Origin: Firmicutes bacterium UBA3910
GTDB taxonomy: Bacteria > Bacillota > Limnochordia > Darwinibacteriales > Darwinibacteriaceae
Reading direction: 5' to 3'
Assembly (NCBI GenBank): GCA_002391465.1
Contig: DGFC01000075.1
Coordinates: forward strand, 1-6,101
Length of the DNA: 6,101 nucleotides
Shown here: in pieces, positions 1 to 5,728 of the stretch
Numbering within the stretch: position 1 is the first letter of the stretch
Layout: every line of letters begins with the position of its first letter
Program-made: the position numbers and the translations under genes
Notes under the pieces: model-generated
Databases searched by the model: none
Seen by the model: the letters and a program-made list of their open reading frames with translations, nothing else
What the model was told of the DNA's origin: nothing

Positions 1-19
1 AGATGTGTATAAGAGACAG
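1..19 (+). other. Tn5/Nextera mosaic-end adapter remnant (library artefact)
   Basis: The first 19 bases, AGATGTGTATAAGAGACAG, match exactly the Tn5 mosaic end used in Nextera (tagmentation) sequencing libraries. This is almost certainly untrimmed adapter and not genomic DNA. It puts an in-frame TAA (10-12) in front of the first gene, which should be ignored. Genomic sequence should be taken to begin at base 20. Confidence 0.96.
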
Positions 20-528
20 ATCCTGAAGATGAAGCGGAGGAAGGCATTGCCGGTTATGGTATCTCCCTACGTATGGGCGAATTAGCTTTGAAAACAGCGG
101 TTGATCTGGCCGTTGATCCCTCCCTTGTGCCTAAAACAGCCAGCACGTCAGTGGACCTGAGCCTTGACTGGGCCGACCTATTTACCTTGAGTGCAGGTAT
201 TCGGCAGCGGGGTTTGCTGCTCGGTGAAACAGATGTTGAGGACGATGAGGTGCTGCCTTTTGTAACCTCGTTGGGTCTTGTGGTTCCCATTAACAAGGGA
301 CAACTGCAGTTTGGTGTGACGCAGGAGTGGAACCGATCCTTAGGACAGGAAGGTTTAGGCGGTATGGAAGACGGAAGCTGGGCTAAGAACATAGCCGAGC
401 TTGGGCTGAGTTATGATTTTGACAGCGGAAACTCTCTTCATTTCAATTACCGATTGATTGATTTCAGTGACGTAGGCCGAGGAGATTCACAGGCAAAGGC
501 AGAAGCGAAGTTTTCCATTAAGTTTTAG
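20..528 (+). CDS. C-terminal part of a probable outer-membrane beta-barrel protein (5'-truncated)
   Basis: An open frame runs from the adapter junction to TAG at 526-528 and gives 168 complete codons (from base 22); the true start lies off the contig. The ATG at 73 is not preferred as a start because it has no Shine-Dalgarno sequence and the frame stays open upstream of it (PEDEAEEGIAGYGISLR). The protein has alternating polar/hydrophobic stretches typical of amphipathic strands, for example TSVDLSLDWADLFTLSAGI, GQLQFGVTQEW, IAELGLSYDF and NSLHFNYRLIDF, separated by Gly/Asp-rich turns. It ends in KAEAKFSIKF with a terminal Phe, which resembles the C-terminal beta-signal recognised by the BAM complex. 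No Cys or long hydrophobic helix is seen. I do not recognise the family; it could be a porin-like protein or the barrel domain of a larger envelope protein. The barrel/outer-membrane assignment is inferred from pattern only. It lies 17 nt upstream of the next gene and is probably co-transcribed with it. Confidence 0.75.
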
Positions 529-533
529 AGTAT

Positions 534-540
534 GGAGGGG
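534..540 (+). promoter_or_regulatory. Shine-Dalgarno sequence that supports a TTG start
   Basis: GGAGGGG lies 5 nt before the TTG at 546 (7 nt counting from the GGAGG core). The residues after the TTG make a clean signal peptide, so this site decides the non-ATG start of the 308-residue protein. Confidence 0.8.
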
Positions 541-545
541 TTAAT

Positions 546-1472
546 TTGAAAAAGGCTTTAACACTAACGTTGGTTGTGTTGTTAACGACTGCGCTCATTC
601 CCTCCCCAATCTCTGCTAATGTAACGCCCCTTGCATCCCTCGTGATGGTAGAGGAGTTACTGTATGGAGAGGCTCAGGCGGGGGCCCTGTTAGACAGAAT
701 TGAGAAGGTAGAAATAGACGTTTACGGTGCGCTTCAGGATGGAGCCGTACTGATGCGTATTGACCGCGTGACCTCATTTTTGCAGAGCGGTGACGGAGGC
801 GGTGGACTACAGCTCCTCCTCAACTTGGCAGAATGGGGTTTCTCCGCGATTGTCAGTGGGGAGCAGGCCATGATAGAACGGCTGGAAGGACTCGAGGTCG
901 TTCTCTATGGTGGGGTGCAGCCGGGTGACATTTCCAAACGGGCAGAACGCCTCATGCTTGATATTTGGGGCACAACCAGTCTGGATGTGAAGCGGGTGAA
1001 CCTCCCTGCCCAGACTCTGGTGAAGATTGCCCTTGTGAGCACCATTGACTCTGCTACAGCTAAAGTTGGCGACCAGGTTATCTACGAGGTAGTGGAGGAT
1101 GTGCTGGTTGATGGTAGAGTGGTCATTCCCAGCGGCGTCAGGGGCGTTGCTACCGTGACCGAAGTAACATCGGCCGGTCGTTTGGGCAAGGATGGAAGGG
1201 TAGTTGTGGACTTTGGCAGACTCACAACGCTAGACGGGACCAGGGTCAAGCTCCAGGTAGATGAGACTGCCACTGAGAAGAATAAGTCCTTAGAGCTGGC
1301 TGCTGGTGCGAGCATGGCAGGTATCCTGTTGCTCGGAAGTCCAGTTGGCTTGGTAGGGGGCTATTTTGTCAGAGGTAAGGACGTAAAGATTGAGGCAAAT
1401 GTGCCCTTTTTCGTAGAGACCGAGCGTGCCACTTCCGTATCGGGATTCTATTTCAGACCTGCGAGTTTATAG
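546..1472 (+). CDS. Secreted protein with 20-residue YG repeats and a beta-rich C-terminal domain, function unknown
   Basis: 308 residues, TTG start chosen because of the good upstream Shine-Dalgarno and the immediate signal peptide: Lys-Lys, a hydrophobic core (about 4-18), and a likely cleavage after ISA (24/25). Mature residues 35-142 contain degenerate repeats with an aromatic-Gly step (YG at 40-41, 60-61 and 121-122; WG at 141-142) spaced exactly 20 residues within each of two pairs, in the pattern E-x-x-L-Y-G-x-x-Q-x-G-x-x-x-x-R. A Gly-rich spacer (82-87) and a more hydrophobic segment separate the pairs. Residues about 153-240 look beta-rich (AKVGDQVIYEVVEDVLVDG, VVIPSGVRGVATVTEV, then GRLGKDGRVVVDFGRL). 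This resembles a domain I recall from uncharacterised bacterial envelope proteins, but I cannot name it. Residues 251-275 are Gly/Ala-rich and hydrophobic and could be a membrane-associated segment. No catalytic motif is visible. It follows the barrel gene by 17 nt and precedes a probable terminator, so it likely ends that transcription unit. A periplasmic or cell-surface location is inferred from the signal peptide. Confidence 0.85.
   Translation: MKKALTLTLVVLLTTALIPSPISANVTPLASLVMVEELLYGEAQAGALLDRIEKVEIDVYGALQDGAVLMRIDRVTSFLQSGDGGGGLQLLLNLAEWGFSAIVSGEQAMIERLEGLEVVLYGGVQPGDISKRAERLMLDIWGTTSLDVKRVNLPAQTLVKIALVSTIDSATAKVGDQVIYEVVEDVLVDGRVVIPSGVRGVATVTEVTSAGRLGKDGRVVVDFGRLTTLDGTRVKLQVDETATEKNKSLELAAGASMAGILLLGSPVGLVGGYFVRGKDVKIEANVPFFVETERATSVSGFYFRPASL
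648..971 (+). repeat. Coding repeats: four degenerate 20-residue 'YG' units in two pairs
   Basis: The units encode residues 35-54, 55-74, 113-135 and 136-142 (the last is a partial unit) of the 308-residue protein. Shared positions are an acidic residue, a hydrophobic pair, Tyr/Trp-Gly, Gln, Gly and a basic residue. Conservation is at the protein level only; the DNA copies are diverged. Confidence 0.6.
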
Positions 1473-1485
1473 GCAGAGGTTGTTA

Positions 1486-1509
1486 GGTTCAACAGTGTTG
1501 CTGAGAACC
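1486..1509 (+). promoter_or_regulatory. Alternative hairpin overlapping the terminator stem (possible antiterminator)
   Basis: GGTTC (1486-1490) can pair with GAACC (1505-1509), extended by AAC (1491-1493) with GTT (1497-1499), with GCTGA bulged on the 3' side. GAACC is also part of the 5' arm of the terminator hairpin, so the two structures exclude each other. This is visible complementarity only; a regulatory role is inferred and could be chance. Confidence 0.3.
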
Positions 1510-1550
1510 GCGGCCTGCAAGGTTAGACGGTTCTCATATTTTTGATTTTG
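1502..1550 (+). terminator. Probable Rho-independent terminator between the two gene groups
   Basis: TGAGAACCG (1502-1510) and CGGTTCTCA (1528-1536) are perfect 9-bp inverted repeats. The 17-nt loop can itself fold further, GGCCT (1512-1516) with AGGTT (1520-1524) using two G-U pairs. A T-rich stretch follows at once (TATTTTTGATTTT, 1537-1549). It most likely ends the transcript of the 308-residue gene. Because it lies just 37 nt before the export gene start, it might also act as a leader attenuator for the export operon. No convincing -35/-10 promoter pair was found between it and the next gene. Confidence 0.7.
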
Positions 1551-1571
1551 TTACAGATATTCCAGTGATTT

Positions 1572-1577
1572 GAGGTG
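1572..1577 (+). promoter_or_regulatory. Shine-Dalgarno sequence that selects the ATG at 1587
   Basis: GAGGTG lies 9 nt before the ATG at 1587. The in-frame GTG at 1575 sits inside this site and has no good ribosome binding site of its own, so the downstream ATG, followed by Lys-Lys and a signal peptide, is preferred. Confidence 0.75.
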
Positions 1578-1586
1578 TCAAGTAGG

Positions 1587-4274
1587 ATGAAGAAGCTAGG
1601 AACAGCCATTACCGCGGCCCTTATGCTGTTTGTGCTCTTGGTAGGCGTACTACCGGGACAAGCCCAGGAATACCTGTTGGGTGTGGGAGACGTTCTGCGG
1701 ATCTCTGTCTGGGGACACGCTGAATTGACCACAGAAGTTGCCGTTCGACCAGACGGCTACTTAACCTTCCCACTTGTGGGCGATCACATGGCCGTGGGTA
1801 AATCGGCGCGTCAACTCTCGCAGGAACTTGAAGCAATTCTCGCCGATTATGTTGTTAACCCTCGGGTCACCGTGATTGTGAGCCAGTTCCGCTCACTTCA
1901 GGTGCAGGTTCTGGGCGAGGTAAAATCTTCAGGTTATTACCAGCTGCGGGCAGGCGCTAGGCTGATGGATATCCTAGCTTTAGCAGGCGGCCCAACTCAG
2001 GCTGCCGATTTACAGCAGATCAGTATCACGCGTTATTATCTCGACAACTCAGGTGTGGAACGTACTGAAGTGCTGCGGGTAAACGTGGATCAGTTTCTTG
2101 CCAACGGGGATTTGACGAACAATCCCCTTATGGAGAGTGGAGATCTCGTTTTTGTACCCAGCACAGGCAAAGCCACCATTTTTGGGGAAGTACGTCAGCC
2201 CACTAGCTATGACTTAAGGCCCGATCTAAATATCCTCGATCTCTTGGCCTTAGCCGGCGGTGCCTTGGAGTCAGCCGATTTAGAGCGTGTAGTTGTCACT
2301 GTTCAAACAGAAAATGGACCCCAGGAGAAACGCGTAAATGTCCAGGCAATGTTGGCCGGCAGGGAAAAACCGCTAGCCATAGGGTCCAATGATGTGGTTT
2401 TTGTGCCGAAGAAGCAGCAGGTTATGGTCTTTGGTGCAGTGCAGCGGCCGGGAGTTTATGAACTGCGGCGGGAAGACACATTCCTAATTGACATTTTAGC
2501 CCAGGCCGGTGGGGTGCTGCCTTCCGGTGATGCCAGTGCCATTGCCATTTCCCGCAGAGTGGGCGAGCAGCAGCAGGTGATTCCTGTGGATGCGAGTCCG
2601 GGCTTAACCGGTAAAGAAGGCGGGGACAACCCCCGTTTGATGGCAGACGATCTGATCTTCGTACCGGAGGGGTACCAGAACGCGCTTGTTTTGGGTCAAG
2701 TGCGCAGTCCCGGTTCCTACCAGGTTCGGGAGCAGACCCGCATTCTAGATCTATTGGCTCAGGCCGGCGGAACGGTGGAGCGGGCAGGCGATGAGTTGTT
2801 CTTAACTAGGGACGGCGAAACCAAGAAAATTGAACTGCGTGCTTTAGAGCGGTTGGGCCTCCAAAACGAGCGGGTCCGGCCCGGTGACGTATTGTACATA
2901 CCAGAGGGGCGTAACCAAGTGCTGGTTTTGGGTGAAGTGCGCAGCCCAGGTTATTACCAGTTCCGGGCGGGGGATCGCCTCCTTGATGCCATAGCCTTGG
3001 CCGGAGGTTTGACTGCCGATGCCTTAGAGGAAGGGGTATCCCTGACTAGGCGGAGCGAAGAGGAGGCCGAGGTTATTCACATTGATCTGGGCGAACTGAT
3101 GGAGAATAGGTATTTGGCGGATAACATGACTCTCCAAGGCGGCGATGTGATTATCGTGCCTAAAGCTGATCGGGGGATTATTGTGCTGGGCGAAGTCCGC
3201 GCTCCCGGTTATTACACGTTCCGTTCCGATCAGGGCCTGCTTGATGCCATAATGTTGGCAGGTGGGTTCACTGATTTTGCCCAAGAAGATCAGGTGTCCT
3301 TAACCAGGCGTACAGAAGAGGGAACAGAGGTAACCTTAATCGATTTTACCGAGTTGATGGACAAGCGCTACTTAGAAGGGGATTTGGCACTTCAGGACGG
3401 CGATATTATTGTGGTCCCGAAGAGCGACCGGAGCGTATTGGTGTTGGGTGAGGTCCGCTCCCCCGGTTATTACGTTTTTAACAAGGGGCAGCGTATGCTG
3501 GATATGATAGCTGCAGCGGGCGGGTTTACTGAAGACGCCGAGCCAGGCAAAGTGGTCGTGAGCCGTCAGCTGGAAGAGGGAGTAGTATCGGATGCGCTGA
3601 ACCTTGATTTGGCCCAAACAGAGGCAGTCAATCCGGAGCTGCAGGGCGGCGAGATTATTATGGTTCCCAAGAGCAGTCGGATGGTGCTTGTCTTTGGTGA
3701 AGTAACCCGTGCCGGTGCTTACACCCTGCCGCCAGCCGGTAGACTTCTAGATATTCTGGCTCTAGCGGGTGGGTTAAAATCCAACCTAGGTAGCGAGCAG
3801 GTCGTTGTCACCAGACAAACGGGAGCAGGTGAGCAGATCTGGGAGGTTGCCTATGGTGATTTGATGGCTGCCCAGAGCGAGTATAACCTGCCTCTCCTTG
3901 GTGGCGACGTTGTTTACGTGCCCGCTTCCAAACAGCAGATTTTGGTGTTGGGCCAGGTACGGAATCCAGGTGTGTATAACCTGCCGGTAGGTGCGCGGGT
4001 TATGGATGCCATTGCCCTAGCGGGTGGGCCGCTGGAAAGGGCAGCCTTGGAAAACGTGGGTATCTATCGTGATGGTTCGGTGGAAGAAGGGGAAATGGTG
4101 GCCATGGGTCACGATAAAGTCCTCTTCACTGGTGATGTAGCAGAGAACCCCCTCTTGCAGGGCGGTGACATCATTTATGTACCAGAAACGAAACGCCTCG
4201 ATTGGACCAAGATTTTCGGTTTCCTAGGTGGCATTAAGACGTTCCAGGATATCATAAGGGGCCTTAAGTTGTAG
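1587..4274 (+). CDS. Wza-like polysaccharide export protein with nine tandem SLBB domains
   Basis: 895 residues from the ATG at 1587 (the GTG at 1575 would add four). It likely forms the periplasmic/outer-membrane channel through which capsule or exopolysaccharide leaves the cell, as Wza does in Escherichia coli. A signal peptide occupies residues 1-26 (MKK, hydrophobic core, probable cleavage GQA/QEY). There is no Cys at the cleavage site, so unlike Wza it is not a lipoprotein. A Poly_export domain follows (about 28-100) with the family motif GVGDVLRISVWG (32-43) and the VRPDGYLTFPLVG region. Then come nine SLBB domains at about 105-191, 196-274, 278-360, 365-439, 444-525, 530-611, 616-694, 699-779 and 784-866. 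Each opens with a strand like VLVLGEVRSPGYY, continues with a hydrophobic helix ending in AGG, and closes with a GD-hydrophobic-VP strand. Wza itself is about 380 residues with far fewer SLBB units, so this protein is greatly elongated. The last 29 residues (RLDWTKIFGFLGG, TFQDIIRGLKL) may be an amphipathic helix comparable to the Wza C-terminal helix. It starts an operon with the co-polymerase 11 nt downstream. Confidence 0.93.
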   Translation: MKKLGTAITAALMLFVLLVGVLPGQAQEYLLGVGDVLRISVWGHAELTTEVAVRPDGYLTFPLVGDHMAVGKSARQLSQELEAILADYVVNPRVTVIVSQFRSLQVQVLGEVKSSGYYQLRAGARLMDILALAGGPTQAADLQQISITRYYLDNSGVERTEVLRVNVDQFLANGDLTNNPLMESGDLVFVPSTGKATIFGEVRQPTSYDLRPDLNILDLLALAGGALESADLERVVVTVQTENGPQEKRVNVQAMLAGREKPLAIGSNDVVFVPKKQQVMVFGAVQRPGVYELRREDTFLIDILAQAGGVLPSGDASAIAISRRVGEQQQVIPVDASPGLTGKEGGDNPRLMADDLIFVPEGYQNALVLGQVRSPGSYQVREQTRILDLLAQAGGTVERAGDELFLTRDGETKKIELRALERLGLQNERVRPGDVLYIPEGRNQVLVLGEVRSPGYYQFRAGDRLLDAIALAGGLTADALEEGVSLTRRSEEEAEVIHIDLGELMENRYLADNMTLQGGDVIIVPKADRGIIVLGEVRAPGYYTFRSDQGLLDAIMLAGGFTDFAQEDQVSLTRRTEEGTEVTLIDFTELMDKRYLEGDLALQDGDIIVVPKSDRSVLVLGEVRSPGYYVFNKGQRMLDMIAAAGGFTEDAEPGKVVVSRQLEEGVVSDALNLDLAQTEAVNPELQGGEIIMVPKSSRMVLVFGEVTRAGAYTLPPAGRLLDILALAGGLKSNLGSEQVVVTRQTGAGEQIWEVAYGDLMAAQSEYNLPLLGGDVVYVPASKQQILVLGQVRNPGVYNLPVGARVMDAIALAGGPLERAALENVGIYRDGSVEEGEMVAMGHDKVLFTGDVAENPLLQGGDIIYVPETKRLDWTKIFGFLGGIKTFQDIIRGLKL
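1899..4184 (+). repeat. Nine tandem SLBB-coding units of about 237-273 nt
   Basis: Units begin near 1899, 2172, 2418, 2679, 2916, 3174, 3432, 3681 and 3936, so start-to-start spacings are 273, 246, 261, 237, 258, 258, 249 and 255 nt. Units 5 and 6 are the most alike in protein: both carry LTRR, a (E/D)LMxxRYL stretch and a GD-hydrophobic-VPK end. Their DNA has clearly diverged, so these are old duplications and not an assembly artefact. Confidence 0.9.
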
Positions 4275-4280
4275 GGGGTG
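4273..4280 (+). promoter_or_regulatory. Shine-Dalgarno sequence of the co-polymerase gene
   Basis: AGGGGGTG overlaps the stop codon of the export gene and lies 5 nt before the ATG at 4286. It matches the anti-Shine-Dalgarno complement AGGAGGTG at seven of eight bases. It supports 4286 over the in-frame ATGs at 4292 and 4301 and suggests translational coupling. Confidence 0.75.
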
Positions 4281-4285
4281 GCGAG

Positions 4286-5728
4286 ATGGAAATGGAAGAA
4301 ATGGATTTGCGAGAGTATTGGGAGATTATCGTCAAGAAAAAGGCAATTATTTTTGTCATTTTCCTTGTGACTGTGATCGGTGTATCTGTTTACAGTTTTC
4401 TGGCAACGCCAGTCTACGAAGCGCGGGCCACGCTGTTTGTAGGTGAGCCAGCGTCAGGAGCTCAGGCGGTGCTCTTCGATGGCTTCACTGCCGTGGGCAA
4501 GAACACGACGCAGAACTACATGCAGATAATGAAAAGCCGTACTATTCTATCTCAGGTCAGGGATACGGTTGGCTTGGAGGAAGAAAGCCTTTCCAGTCTG
4601 GAAAAGCGACTTACAATTCAGTCGGTGCAGGGAAGTGACATTCTGCAGATCAGTATGCAGTCTACCGATCCAGCCGAAGCCCAACTTTTCGTAAATACCC
4701 TAGCAGACCATTTTATCGAGTGGAACAGGCATTACCGCCAGGAAGACAGACGCAGTGCCCGGCTGTTTATTGAGGAACAGCTAGTGACAGCTGAAGAAAA
4801 CTTGGAGAGTGCTGAGAGGAAACTCCAGGTCTTCAAAGAGCAGACAGGTTATGTTTCCCCGTCCCAAGAGACGGTGGCCATGATCAACCGCCTAGCCGAG
4901 CTTGATGCAAGGCTGAACGATGTGGAAATCGCCAAGACCGAGATTACGGAAAGAATCAACCAGGCCCGGGACAAACTGGCTCAAGAAGAAGAAACGCTTA
5001 TATCCAGTACCACTATCAGCGACAACCGCTACGTGGTTGAATACCGGGGTAGGTTGGCTGAGCTGGAAATCCAGCTGGCTGGGGCTCGGGAGAAATACAC
5101 GGACCGCCATCCCTCTGTATTGGCTCTGCAGGCCGAGATTCAAGACGTAAAGGCTAAACTGGCTGAAGAAGTGGAGCGTGTAGTCGGCACCGAAACGCGA
5201 ACTATCAATCCCGTTCATAGGGACCTTTACGGCAGCATTATATCCCAGGAAGTGGAGCTCATGGCTCTGCAGGCCAGGGAAGCAGCTCTGCGTAATTTGA
5301 TCGGGCAGAATGAACAGGAACTGGCTAAGCTGCCTGCTAAAGAGGTGGAATTAGCCCGGTTGATGCGGGATGCGAAAGTACTGGAAGAGATATATATCAT
5401 GCTGCGCACTCGCTATGAGGAGACCCGCATCGCTGAGGCAATGCAGACTGCCGACGTCCTCGTACTTGATTACGCTGCACTGCCCCAATCACCGGTTAAA
5501 CCCCGGATTAAGCTGAATATCGCCATCGGTGCAGTATTGGGTATGTTCCTTGGCGTAGGATTGGCATTCCTGCTCGAGTTCATGGATAACACGGTCAAGA
5601 CGAAAGAAGACGTGGAACGCCTGCTGCAGCTGCCTGTAGTGGGTGAAATCCCCGATTTTGAGAAAGCGGATGAGCAGGGTAGGAAGATAAGCTTCGGCTT
5701 GAAGAAAGGTCGTGAGTTCGGTGCGTAG
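4286..5728 (+). CDS. Wzz/GumC-type polysaccharide co-polymerase without a fused kinase
   Basis: 480 residues. Inner-membrane protein of the polysaccharide co-polymerase family, which controls chain length and links synthesis to export. The N-terminal motif MDLREYWEIIVKKK leads into transmembrane segment 1 (about 20-40), followed by TPVYEARATLFVG, the usual start of the Wzz domain (to about 145). Residues about 150-240, 252-300 and 320-350 are charged and heptad-like, consistent with a long periplasmic coiled coil. YTDRHPSVLALQAEI (271-285) is typical of Wzc/GumC proteins. Residues about 349-406 correspond to the GNVR region (KEVELARLMRDAKVLEEIY, then YAALPQSPVKP, with the Pro-rich stretch before the membrane). 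Transmembrane segment 2 is about 410-431. A cytoplasmic tail of about 50 residues begins EFMDNTVKTKEDVE and contains VVGEIPDFE. There is no Walker motif; the kinase is the next gene, which overlaps this one by 8 nt. The split resembles CapA/CapB of Firmicutes, but CapA-type proteins are usually only about half this length. In such pairs the tail activates the kinase; that is inferred here. Confidence 0.93.
   Translation: MEMEEMDLREYWEIIVKKKAIIFVIFLVTVIGVSVYSFLATPVYEARATLFVGEPASGAQAVLFDGFTAVGKNTTQNYMQIMKSRTILSQVRDTVGLEEESLSSLEKRLTIQSVQGSDILQISMQSTDPAEAQLFVNTLADHFIEWNRHYRQEDRRSARLFIEEQLVTAEENLESAERKLQVFKEQTGYVSPSQETVAMINRLAELDARLNDVEIAKTEITERINQARDKLAQEEETLISSTTISDNRYVVEYRGRLAELEIQLAGAREKYTDRHPSVLALQAEIQDVKAKLAEEVERVVGTETRTINPVHRDLYGSIISQEVELMALQAREAALRNLIGQNEQELAKLPAKEVELARLMRDAKVLEEIYIMLRTRYEETRIAEAMQTADVLVLDYAALPQSPVKPRIKLNIAIGAVLGMFLGVGLAFLLEFMDNTVKTKEDVERLLQLPVVGEIPDFEKADEQGRKISFGLKKGREFGA

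Noticed and set aside
54..392. Minus-strand open frame opposite the barrel gene
   Set aside because: Low-complexity Ser/Thr/Pro/Arg-rich translation, no ribosome binding site seen, fully antisense to a better-supported gene.
73..528. ATG at 73 as the start of a complete 151-residue protein
   Set aside because: There is no Shine-Dalgarno before it and the frame is open and protein-like back to the adapter junction, so the gene is truncated at its 5' end.
1537..1571. Possible promoter (TTGATT near 1542, GATATT near 1556) for the export operon
   Set aside because: The spacing between the two boxes is only about 8 nt, too short for a sigma-70/sigma-A promoter, and the T-rich part is better explained as the terminator tail.
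1575..1586. GTG at 1575 as the start of the export protein
   Set aside because: It lies within GAGGTG, which is well placed for the ATG at 1587, and it would put SSR before the MKK of a normal signal peptide.
3024..3617. Two minus-strand open frames (3024-3284 and 3372-3617)
   Set aside because: They are the antisense of similar positions in the SLBB repeats, and their resemblance to each other is explained by the repeat array.
1899..4184. Repeat array considered as CRISPR or as an assembly duplication
   Set aside because: The units are in-frame protein domains with diverged DNA and variable spacing, so neither explanation fits.
4892..5218. Open frames on both strands inside the co-polymerase gene (4892-5218 minus, 4920-5150 plus)
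   Set aside because: Both are shadows of the coiled-coil coding region, with no family resemblance or start signals.
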